From Alternaria dauci (Eukaryota > Ascomycota > Dothideomycetes > Pleosporales > Pleosporaceae): a DNA stretch of 64,000 nt. Shown here piece by piece: positions 10,917 through 23,396 of the stretch. The translations under genes and the position numbers were made by a program. How positions within the stretch are numbered: the first letter of the stretch is position 1; every line of letters starts with the position of its first letter. Location of the stretch: positions 4,650,001 to 4,714,000 of the forward strand of contig NC_091273.1 in assembly GCF_042100115.1 (NCBI RefSeq), given 5' to 3'. The notes beneath the pieces were generated by a model. It did not search any database. It was not told the DNA's origin and saw only the letters and a list, made by a program, of their open reading frames with translations.

Positions 10917-12147
10917 TTGAGCGGTAGAACTGGAGCAATCAACGCTACTCGTTGTGAGCGGAAGTAGAAGAGTTGAGAGAAGAAAGGATGGAGAGTGGAA
11001 GGAGTGGAGAAGAACGCTCAGGGTGGCCTATAATGGCCTATACTGGCACAGCCTGTCGCATTTAGGTGAGAGAGCGGGTCCGAGATCGAAGTCACCTCGT
11101 CTTCGGCAAAGGTAAGAGAGAGCAATAGCCTGTTCCGATATCAAACTTGTCGTTCATGGTAGACCGAAAGTATTATATGGTCCAACTGAAGATTGCAACA
11201 TGTAGCTTCCTACAGACGGTCTTGCTACCAAGAGATACTACACCATGAAGGTATACAAGATGTCGTGTCTTGTGATATGTTGGTGTAAAAGGCTCCGTAC
11301 ACCTTCAACATGTGGTACAGATTTGTTGCCCTCCAACAAATATGGGCTCCTGTACGAGCATATCCGCGTGAGGGTATCCGTTTAGTGGTTTTCAAACGAG
11401 GTTATCGCCGCTGCATCATATCTGGCCGACAATTCAGTTTGAGGTGAAGCCATGGCTCGTTGCGAGCTCCGCTTTTACCTCACCGCTCGCTCGATCTGGA
11501 AAAATCACTATGACAACGATATGCGAAAAGAAAGAAGACCAATGCCGCCAAGAAGTAGCTTGTGCATGAGGTTGTATTGCGACAGTCGCTGGATTTGTGC
11601 TTCGGCGTGCAGTGTGATTGTCATGGCCTTGGTTGTGTTTCGCCGACGGTCAATGCAAGACGCAGCGATATAACGTCTATGACCAAAGGGTAGTGGATGG
11701 TAAGGCGACAATGCAGGTCGGCACGGTTGTCTCCGACCTCTGTTCTTACCAGCCACAGGGCACCAACTGACGCTCCGGACTTTGCCATTTAGCTCTCTCC
11801 AACTCTTTGTTCGGTTTTTTCGACGACTTGCGGAGTGTCGTGTGCCGCCATGGTAATTCCACAATTGCGATACGCGTCAGCGCCAAGAAGATGGTGCCGA
11901 TTGCCGCCCCCTTAGCCCCTTCGGTCGCCCCGTCGTGCCAGGGTTGGGAAACTTGCAGACATGGATGCTTGGATGGCTTGCGACAACGTAGGAGGCCACA
12001 TTCACCGTCTCCCTGAACACTTTCTTCGCTTCTAGCTCCTGAGTCTGGTATACAGGACGCAGATGCAGACTTCGACAGTCTCTTATTAAACTTTCGCCGC
12101 CTCGACGCGACGCCACGTTCTTTTGCACTTCCCAACTTCTGCCCACC
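10917..12147. other. Intergenic region, divergent promoters
   Basis: 1.2 kb between the divergently transcribed GTPase and carboxylesterase genes. Open frames on both strands (for example 11746-12135 minus) overlap one another, lack domains and look like chance frames. No clear TATA box or repeat was seen. Confidence 0.5.
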
Positions 12148-14037
12148 ATGGCAATCCGCCCTCTCAACTCGAGCCTCATCTTCGACCGACGCGTTATACT
12201 CGGTCTGACAGCCGCTGTCATTCTCGCCTTTACATTTGCCTTTCTCTATTCGCCCGACCTACGCCCCAGCTCAGAATGGTTACCACCTCTCAGCTCGAAA
12301 CCTGCGTCTACCTTCTCTGCGCCGTTGAAGAACACCGAAGACCCCAATATCGTTACGCTAGACTACCTAGCCATCAAGCCAAACGTCACAGACAAGGTCA
12401 GGTCTTATTGGAATATTCCCTATGCCGCAGATGCAGGAGGCAAGAACAGGTTTCGGGGACCACAACCGGTAAACAGGACATATGGCATCGGCAGGGGCGA
12501 GAAGCCATTGGTCTGGGACGGGTCACTGGGAATGTGCCCGAGAATCCAGAAGATTGATCCCGCTCAGCGGAACAGGGACGATATCTCCGGCCCGGACGTC
12601 TTGGGTATCAAGACTCGTTCTACCGAAGATTGTCTAAGCCTGAACGTCTTCACGCCCTTCGATGCTGAGCCAGGTGATGACTTGCCAGTGCTGGTCAACA
12701 TCCCCGGCGGTGGCTTTCATCTTCCAGGACGCAGCAACGGAGGCGAGATGGTAGAAAAGGCACGACGCGAAAAAGGCGTCGATGGCAAACTCGACAAGGG
12801 CATCGTCGTAGTCACCATGTACTACCGCAACGGCATCTACGGTTTCCTGCCCGGCGAACAGATTGCGAAAGACGGCGACTACAACAACGCGCTTCGCGAC
12901 CAGCGAGCGGCGCTGGAGTGGGTTCAGAAGTACATCAGGTACTTTGGAGGCAACCCAGACCACGTGGTTATCATGGGTACAAGCGCGGGCGGTGCATCTG
13001 TGATGCTGCAACTCACCGCTAACGAGGGCGACAACTACTACCCTGTCCCTGGTACAGGTCGTAAGCAGCTCTTCCACGGTGCCATCGCCCAATCTCCTGC
13101 GAGTCCGACCTTCTTCACACCTGAGCAAGCCGAGAAGTTCTACAACGAAGTCGCAGACGGATTGAATTGCACAGACATTGCGTGCATTCGCGATGCCGCG
13201 ACAGGCGATCTCTACTACCAAAACTACCCCATGAACTTCCCCGGCCGCGATACTCCACCCCGCTGGATGTGGGCCCCGACCACCGAGCCAGCCGGCGGTA
13301 TGTTTACGGAACCTGCCCCGGCAGCCATAATGAACAACCGATACGCAAAGGTCCCGACCATCATTGGCTTCACCTCCAACGAAGGGTCAGACCAAGTCAA
13401 GAAGGCCACCGACAACGAAGGCGAATTCAAGTCGTACCTCAAAGATCACTACCCGCTCCTCACCGACGAAGATCTGGACACGCTCGTCAAAACATACCCC
13501 AACGACCGACACTGGCCCGACAGCGGCGCATGGTGGGACGCCGTAGCGAAAGCCCAGGGCGACATCCGCTACATCTGCCCCACGTACCTCGCATCCAACG
13601 CCATGGCCGAACACAACCCCGAAAACGTGCCTACATACCAATACCAATGGGACGTAATGTGGGGTGTTGACATTGAGAACGGATACGGCACTAAGCACGC
13701 CGGTACTGTCGGACAAGTCATGGTACGCCGCCAAAATGAGATTTCGGATTACTTCATCAGCTTTATCAAGTTCCTCGATCCCAACCGCGAACATGAGGTT
13801 ATTCCTCGGGAAGATGTCAAGATCGCCAAGTGGGAGCCGCTGGACAGCACGGGCCGCAGGATGTTCTTCACAAACATTAAAGAGGGTGGTCATAGGGGTG
13901 ACGGCACGAATATGCTGGACAAGATGCGCACAGAGATGCGTGTCAGGGATGAAGAAAGGGACAAGAACTGTGGTGTCATCCGTGGCATGTTTAGAAGACT
14001 ACAGTTTGAAGGTGTTCCAGCACTCAAGCTGGACTGA
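12148..14037 (+). CDS. Type-B carboxylesterase, N-terminal membrane anchor
   Basis: Intronless gene for a 629-aa alpha/beta-hydrolase of the carboxylesterase/lipase type-B (cholinesterase-like) family, hydrolysing carboxylic esters. Residues about 16-33 form one hydrophobic segment after a short basic stretch, reading as a signal anchor with the catalytic domain in the secretory lumen or outside the cell. Family signs are EDCLSLNVF near residue 160, a GGGF oxyanion-hole motif, the nucleophile elbow GTSAGG with Ser279, Glu412 in GFTSNEGSD, and His517 in GTKHAG as the likely third triad member. Spacing of the triad is usual for type-B esterases. Natural substrate cannot be told. Divergent from the GTPase gene. 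Confidence 0.92.
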   Translation: MAIRPLNSSLIFDRRVILGLTAAVILAFTFAFLYSPDLRPSSEWLPPLSSKPASTFSAPLKNTEDPNIVTLDYLAIKPNVTDKVRSYWNIPYAADAGGKNRFRGPQPVNRTYGIGRGEKPLVWDGSLGMCPRIQKIDPAQRNRDDISGPDVLGIKTRSTEDCLSLNVFTPFDAEPGDDLPVLVNIPGGGFHLPGRSNGGEMVEKARREKGVDGKLDKGIVVVTMYYRNGIYGFLPGEQIAKDGDYNNALRDQRAALEWVQKYIRYFGGNPDHVVIMGTSAGGASVMLQLTANEGDNYYPVPGTGRKQLFHGAIAQSPASPTFFTPEQAEKFYNEVADGLNCTDIACIRDAATGDLYYQNYPMNFPGRDTPPRWMWAPTTEPAGGMFTEPAPAAIMNNRYAKVPTIIGFTSNEGSDQVKKATDNEGEFKSYLKDHYPLLTDEDLDTLVKTYPNDRHWPDSGAWWDAVAKAQGDIRYICPTYLASNAMAEHNPENVPTYQYQWDVMWGVDIENGYGTKHAGTVGQVMVRRQNEISDYFISFIKFLDPNREHEVIPREDVKIAKWEPLDSTGRRMFFTNIKEGGHRGDGTNMLDKMRTEMRVRDEERDKNCGVIRGMFRRLQFEGVPALKLD

Positions 14038-14440
14038 GTGTTTTTCGTCACATAGTGTTGCATTTGTAGGGGTTCTGGAGTACCATTTTCGATAGAAGGT
14101 TTCGCTAATCCTCTCTGTTGTATGAATACCATGTTTTTTCACGTTCAGTGTCGGTCTAAAAGTGCAACAATAGAACATTTGTTCATTCGCCATACTTCTC
14201 AATTGGTATCAGAAACTGTGCTAAAATACCAGTACACCATGCTACACTAAACCCCAGCCACAATCTAGATCTTCTCGGATTCTACCCTGATCCACAAACC
14301 CACATCGCTTAGCTTCCGCGCGTCTCCACCGAGCCCGCACGACACAATCAATACAGTCCGACTGCGATGGCCTCTGGCTTCGAGCCGCAAATTGTGCAAA
14401 AAGATAGTTCGAAGAACCCCGAGAATGAACTCGGGCACGT

Positions 14441-14528
14441 TGTCCCCTTCGTGGATCGAACACGATACCTCCAGATTTAGTGTGACTGAGACTTCAGTCT
14501 GGCGCTCTCCCAATTGAGCTAAGGAGAC
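14441..14528 (-). tRNA. tRNA-Phe (GAA) with 15-nt intron
   Basis: Read on the minus strand, 14528 to 14441 folds as a full cloverleaf. The acceptor GTCTCCT pairs with AGGGGAC, the D-arm is GCTC/GAGC, the anticodon stem is CCAGA/TCTGG, and the T-arm is TCGTG with loop TTCGATC and CACGA. Discriminator A follows. The loop CTGAAG reads anticodon GAA. The 15-nt intron TCTCAGTCACACTAA sits one base 3' of the anticodon, the canonical nuclear position. Removing it leaves 73 nt. It lies 52 bp beyond the stop codon of the seven-repeat protein gene and has the same orientation. Confidence 0.95.
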
Positions 14529-14580
14529 GGGTTTTTGAGTTTCTCGTGTAGATACCTCCCTAAAGCTCAAGGAACATCTC

Positions 14581-16368
14581 TCAGATCTTCTTTACGTGTG
14601 CAATCAGGTCTTGGACATCGCTGTGGCTCAGACTCTCGTCGTTATGACTCATGCCTAGCTCTTGTTTCTTCTCGTCGAGACTTTCTCTCTGCCCGTCTAG
14701 ATCACGTTGGGGGTCATGGTCTGGAGTAATCGCTTTCCTCTTCTCGTCTCCTAGTACTCGTAAATCGCCGGTCTCGACTGCAAACGGGCCTGGTGGTGCA
14801 GAACTAGCGGTAGCACTACTCTTCCTTCGCGCATATTCGACAATCTCCGGTAGATCGGTGTGCGAGAGACTGCCATCATCAACACTCATGCCAATTTGTT
14901 GCTGCTTTTCTTCCTCTTCTCGCTCTCGATGGCCAATGGAATTCTCGCCTTCTGGCACGGGTGATTCTTGCTGTTTGGAATCTTTCCTGCTCACCCAGCG
15001 GACGAGTTCGTCAACATCGTCGTCTGTGATATGTCTCTTCTCCTTGATCGGTTCAATTGACTCTCGACTTCTTGGGCGACCACGACGCTCCTCTTCGTCA
15101 ACTTCGTCAAAAGTCTCCTTGACCGGCGTAGACGCTACAGACTCGCCGCTGGTGCCGTCATGGCGCTTGAACCAGCGACCTAACTCTGGTACATCGGATT
15201 CGTAGTGCTCTCCCACGTCGGAGTCCAGTTCAGCTCGTTGTAAGTTCCTGCGCACAGGGCCTGCTTTGGGTCCGTCACGATGCGATATCCAGCGTACAAG
15301 GTCGTCTGCGTCCTCTTCCTCGTCTGAGGACGCTTCCCTGAGTTCGCTGTCGGACTCGGTGGACGCGTCGCTATACCCTGAACGTGCATCGTTGATTGAG
15401 TGGGTCTCTCTGGCGTCAGATTTCCTGCTGGCGAAGCGGACCAGTTCATCAACATCCGACGGCCCAAGGCTCTCGTGGCCACTGTCTTCTTTGGCCTCCA
15501 CCACGCCGCTGTCTTTTCGACTTTCACCGTCGCTAGGTGGATCCCGTCGACTGACCCAACGTATTAATTCTTCTACGTCGGAATGATCGATACTCTCTTC
15601 ATCGCTCTCATATGAGTTCTTCTCTCTTCCTTCCACGTCTGAAGAGGCTGTTGATGCGCGATCATCAAATTCGACCGGCGCGCCATCTTCCCTTATCTTC
15701 TCCATGCTCCCCCCGTCCTTTGTCGTCATCCTTTTTACTGTCATTCTAAGTCTGCTTCCGATACCACCCTTCCCTGATGCATCCTTCTCGGACGTTCCCG
15801 TGCGGTGCATCCGGCGTTCTTCGTGTTGCCTATGCCATTTGTCTGCCGCGCTTTGTTCTTTCTGGCAGTCCTCCTGTGTGGCAGTCTTCATTTGGTCTTC
15901 AATTCTCTGTTGAAAGAGTATGCTGCGAAGGGAGTGGAATCGCGCCATGTGAGGCTGTTTTTGTTTGGGTTTTGCGGAGTTTTCTCCGCTGCCACGTGCT
16001 GAAGAAGGTTTAGAGTGAATTGGACTTTTGTTGGTATCTGATTTCAGGGAGCTTCTGCTTGGTGAAAAGGATGGAGTTCCAGACGCCTGGGCGGCGACCT
16101 GCTTTCGTTTGTCTTGGCTCAGCCGTTGAGGCTCGAGTGGTTTCTTAGTATGTTGGGTGGGACGTTGGTCGTCTTCTTCAGATAGATCTCCTTCGTTACT
16201 ATCGCTGTCTGAATGCTCGTCGCCTAATCCTTCCAATATCTGAGTGACTGCAGGGGACATTAAACTGCTCATGCGACCCAACTGCTTGCGCTGGTCCTGA
16301 GGTATTTGATCTATACTCGCAGCCGGCGTGGCCTTCTGCGACGGCGGGAGATCGAAGTATGACGCCAT
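14581..16368 (-). CDS. Disordered protein with seven SDVxELVRWVSRK-type repeats
   Basis: Unrecognised protein, 595 aa from the ATG at 16368. It is mostly charged low-complexity sequence rich in Ser, Asp, Glu, Lys and Arg. Seven copies of a roughly 17-residue module are spaced 35-80 residues apart, at about 258, 299, 349, 384, 446, 497 and 579. Examples are HSDVEELIRWVSRRD, PSDVDELVRFASRK and HSDVQDLIAHVKKI, the last at the C-terminus. Each looks like an acidic cap plus a short amphipathic helix. The frame stays open for 71 codons upstream of 16368 (to 16581) and reads like coding sequence there, so the true start is probably upstream. A 4-nt exon ATGG (16743-16740) spliced at GTAAGA to 16550 would provide an in-frame start. 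Function unknown; repeated short helices suggest a multivalent binding scaffold, which is inference. Confidence 0.8.
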   Translation of the reverse strand: MASYFDLPPSQKATPAASIDQIPQDQRKQLGRMSSLMSPAVTQILEGLGDEHSDSDSNEGDLSEEDDQRPTQHTKKPLEPQRLSQDKRKQVAAQASGTPSFSPSRSSLKSDTNKSPIHSKPSSARGSGENSAKPKQKQPHMARFHSLRSILFQQRIEDQMKTATQEDCQKEQSAADKWHRQHEERRMHRTGTSEKDASGKGGIGSRLRMTVKRMTTKDGGSMEKIREDGAPVEFDDRASTASSDVEGREKNSYESDEESIDHSDVEELIRWVSRRDPPSDGESRKDSGVVEAKEDSGHESLGPSDVDELVRFASRKSDARETHSINDARSGYSDASTESDSELREASSDEEEDADDLVRWISHRDGPKAGPVRRNLQRAELDSDVGEHYESDVPELGRWFKRHDGTSGESVASTPVKETFDEVDEEERRGRPRSRESIEPIKEKRHITDDDVDELVRWVSRKDSKQQESPVPEGENSIGHREREEEEKQQQIGMSVDDGSLSHTDLPEIVEYARRKSSATASSAPPGPFAVETGDLRVLGDEKRKAITPDHDPQRDLDGQRESLDEKKQELGMSHNDESLSHSDVQDLIAHVKKI

Positions 16369-17049
16369 GACTTCTGGTAGCTTCTTCCCCTCCAGTAAAG
16401 ATGAAGCGTCTTTAGGTGCCGAGGAGTGTACGTTTGTGTCGATGCGCCAGATATGGAGCGGGATGAGAAAGGTCTCAGGTGGGAGGCAGTGCTCTTGGGA
16501 GGCTTGGTGTTCTGCAAGTGTTGGGGTTGCAGCCCAGGCTAAGCCTGATTCTGCAAAGCCGTACCCCGCAATCCGGTGATGTCACGGCCTGTGGTTGGCC
16601 GAGGGTGCTCAATAAGCCGGCCTAGTGAAGTGACGATCAGCGTGCATGCTTGGGCGACATCACCGTCTCGGAGTTTGAGATCTAGCGCTAAATCCCTGGC
16701 GCAACAGTTGCGACAGCCGTTGAGATCGGAGGCTCTTACCCATACTAACTCATCGCGATAGGTGGAAGAGGGTGCCGATGCGGCGATGGGTAAGGGGAGA
16801 CGGCACGGCAGCTGAGGTCGCATGCATCTGCCCGTCCATCAATGGCCGATGCTATCATGCATAGCTCGATCCGCACAATCTATGAGCAAGCGGCGAAGCA
16901 CTAAGAAGAACAGCCTGGAAGCATATACTTTTCTTCATTGCAATCCCATCCTATTGGCAATACTACAGTTGCCAAATATGCCAAGTACCTAAGTGCAATG
17001 GCCTGACTTCAATGTCATGTCCGAGCTGACAATGATCCACTCGAACATT

Positions 17050-18505
<1,456 letters not shown>

Positions 18506-21500
18506 GTTTCGATGTGACTCGGATAAAGGTATTCGGATAGAGAGAAAAGACTTGGAAGAGCTGGTGAAGGATTAAATCTTCCTGGTTGAGTTGTACCTGC
18601 ATCAGGGGCAGAGCTGCGCTTTAAACAACAATGCTGTAAAACATGTCCAGATACCAGAGGCAGCAGGCTGCTTTGATAGCCAATGGCGTAGTGCGAAAGG
18701 TCAGGTAGTAACGAACAAAGCGCGTGCGCATAAGTAGTGGGACGTTTTACGGACCACGTTAAGGCATGCTGTTCGACGAGCCCACTTATCGTTACAGCGC
18801 CAACAGAAATACGGAAGATACAGTTATCTGGGGGTATGTGTACCTGTGGTTGACATATCGAGCGCTGATGACCGTGCTTGTGACTCTTAGATGTCGTCAT
18901 GTTACCTCACGTTCTCCTGGGTCATCACCTTATCTTGAGCTGGTGATTCTGTAAGTCATTTAGTTGGTCATTTAGATCATTGATGCTCTCCGAGGACGGT
19001 ACAGTATCACTCGGAGTCGCATGGACACTTAGATAATCGGAAGGATGGACTATGGGAGGCAAAACGGTATGGAGACCGTACAGGGCTGCATGATCCCAAA
19101 CAAACCATTTTTTTGACGACATGGTATCGGCTACACCAAGATGTAAGCTCAGCATCTTATGAAAAGAGCACGAACCATAAAAAGGGTCTTTATGACCTGT
19201 CGCGATCCATGTCTTATTGTATGTTATATGTGGGCGGGTAAGCCTGAAGCCGATCAAACTTCGATAAAGGACAGGCATCAGTGGTATCACCTCGGGCAGA
19301 GCGTTGTGGAACATGACCTGTTGTATTGTGAGTTCCTACATGTTATCTTTGTCGTACCCGATGAGCACTAAGATATCGCTTCCTATCATAGGTGGGAACG
19401 ATCAATGAACAGAAAGCAATCTAATCACCAGCGTCACAAGTACTCGTCAAAACGTGAACCAACGGGACAATGCTGTCCGACCGATACGAAGGTCCTTCAG
19501 TGGAAGGCGAAGAGTGCTGCACGTGCAGGTGCCCATGTCAGCTTGCCAGATATGCGCCACTCCCATTGTTAAACTACGCATCGATAGGCTCGCATGTTGA
19601 TGCGGAAAATGTCGTTGAATCTTTGCAAGATTGTGCGATTCCCGTTGACAAGCACTGGCTCGTGCGCAAACATGGTAGCCAAAACGTGCTACCAGGAACA
19701 TGAGCATGCAGCATTTTTGCTCCAAGTGAGGATTCTTGGTAAGGACCAAAGACTAGTTACTTGTATATCATCCTTGGCGATGAGAACATGTGACACAGAC
19801 ACGGTGTAGTTGTAGATTGGAGGATGGAGCGCTAGTTCTTAGAATCGACATCGAAAGCCGGCGCCATCAAGCGCTGGCTGTGGTTTCTAGGAATCCATAC
19901 CGCACGAAGTTCTATAACTGGCGTTGTGCATTTATTTTTTGTCGTGGATCTTAGCGAGTACAGTGGGTTCGTAATGTGAGACGCAATGCATCCTATCGGC
20001 AAACGTCCAGATGGCAGGCGCAGGTATGTGGTCATATCTATACTTTGGAAATTATCGTGATCCGTAAGACCGAAGCTCATATATGCTCCGCCTTCCGTGG
20101 TATCCCAGTGGTTCAAGGGATTCCGTCGCTGCCTGAGCTGCAATGATCATCTTGTGCGGTCAAGAGTAGATAGTCCTCCAAGGGCTTTCAACATGACGAT
20201 TTATATCCGAATAAGGCACAGCGTGAGAAGGTTGTCTCACGAGATAAAGTGTCTTGATGAGGTTGCATGAATGAGGTGCTTTTCATGTAACATCGAGTCG
20301 ATCCGGAGACCGCTACATGCTATGATACCGGCAAGCTGATTCCCAGCGTGGCAATCTAAGCGTAGCAGATGATTGACCACGTATGACCAGATGTGGGCGA
20401 AGTGGGCAACTCGATTGACGGAAAGCCCACTCACTGAGCTTGTGCAAGACAGTTCGTGCTCTAACTTTCATACCGCCACTTTCTGTACGACTCGGTACTC
20501 GTTGAGACTCGCTTCGCAGGGTGGTGCCGCACGGCAGAGCCGTAAATCAGCTGGCGAGGGGCGATGATTGCGCGTTTACTACGCTATAGGTACAAGAAAC
20601 TTTCCGTCGCGCACTCCGGTGCATGTTTTTCTTAAGGTACCTTACAGCAATCTATTGTGGGGTTTGTTTGTCCGGTGTTCTCTGTTTTGTTTGCTGTTAA
20701 CCAGGATCGCGGCTGAATCTGAATGGGGTAGCTGCGCATCAAGTACGTCATCCATATTTAAATTCGCTGATGCGCGTTGCCCAGGACTGGTTGCCGTTGT
20801 GCTCCGTATGGTCATCAGGTGTTGTGTATGATCAGGCTGATCACCCATGCTTCAGGGCGTATCGCTGTGTAGGCACATTTGCGCAAGTAGAGCGGCAGTT
20901 GAGATGCAGAGTTGGTGGCGCTCGAATGAATGTAACCTTGGAAGTCTCCACCAAGGCCCGCGCCCTAAGACAAAAGGATGACGGCAGCGCAGCCTCAGCC
21001 GCAATATCCCCTTATTGGAAATTTGGGGCGAGATAGAATATTCCGATGACCATGCCGATCAACCTTGGGCCAACATAGCGTAGAAAATGCGGGGAGGATC
21101 GAAGCCGCATGGCCGCATGCAGCTAGCCATGTGCGATGTTGTGTGGTACTTGTGAAGGCTGTTATTAACAACGGTCGAACAAAGGACAAATAGCACCAGG
21201 ACTTGGGAGATATCCACAGGGATATGTCTGTCTGGTGCAGGATTGCGATGTCTGACGTCGTAAACTTATCCAAAATTGATGCTGGGATCGCTGGGAGACA
21301 GATCATTCTTGAAGCAAAGGGAGAGTATCTGATTAAGTAGGTTCCTCGTCCACAAGGATGCATCTATGAACAGACCCTGTAGAAAGCCATCGATGTGCAT
21401 GTTGACGGGGCGCCGTTATGCTAATGCGCAAGACCGCGCCTCCGAAAGCCACCTAGGCCGCAGCATAGTCAGCTGTACCCCCTCAACGTAATTGGTGACA

Positions 21501-21936
21501 AGATGAAAGACATGAGTGTCCGCAGTAGTCTTGAGCCTGGTTCGTGGCTGAAGCCACCAACGCAAGTACACTAGTCGAGGTGATACAAACTCTGCTTTCG
21601 TCAGACCAGTCTCCGCATTCGAATACCGTGGTAACGGGATGGTACTCATGCCCTCATTATAAGAATTCCATCGGAATCGATCACAATCCCGATAGTTAGC
21701 GTCTCAGCCGGGGCGGGCACGGCATCTGGGGACGATCTGAACGATTTGAGTTGACGACTTGGATTTCCACTGATGCTGCCAACTATCAAAGTTGGACGAA
21801 TCTTTGACATACATACAACGACCACCATCATAAATTCGTAATAAAATAAGGAAGAAAATCCTCAACCTCTATTAATGCCAAATGCCTCAGATAACAATGC
21901 ATGATGCTCATGAGAACCCGCTACGAAAGCAAAAGC
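18506..21936. other. Gene-poor stretch between two subtilisin genes
   Basis: 3.4 kb without a supported gene. On the minus strand three non-overlapping frames of 100-130 codons (20143-19832, 19749-19447 and 19314-18925) follow one another. A fourth stretch ending at a possible GTAACT donor reads PPIYNYTVSVSHVLIAKDDI near 19800. Parts look protein-like, but I could not chain them with good splice sites and no family was recognised. They may be a decayed gene or a fast-evolving orphan. The remaining open frames appear random. Confidence 0.4.
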
Positions 21937-23271
<1,335 letters not shown>

Positions 23272-23389
23272 GTTGGCGGATTGTCTGGATACTGGGATCG
23301 TTGGAGCGAAAGACGAAGAAGACTGCTGGTGATGGGCTGAGTGTTGCTGTGCTCGTGGCCTGATGATCTGAATGGGCGTCTGGTACCTC

Positions 23390-23396
23390 TTATATA
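23390..23396 (-). promoter_or_regulatory. TATA box of subtilisin II
   Basis: TATATAA on the minus strand, 119-125 bp upstream of the ATG at 23271. Confidence 0.5.

Noticed and set aside
12634..13221. 195-codon minus-strand frame inside the carboxylesterase
   Set aside because: Shadow of the esterase; the sense frame has catalytic motifs.
14265..14570. 101-codon minus-strand frame
   Set aside because: It runs straight through the tRNA-Phe gene, which folds perfectly.
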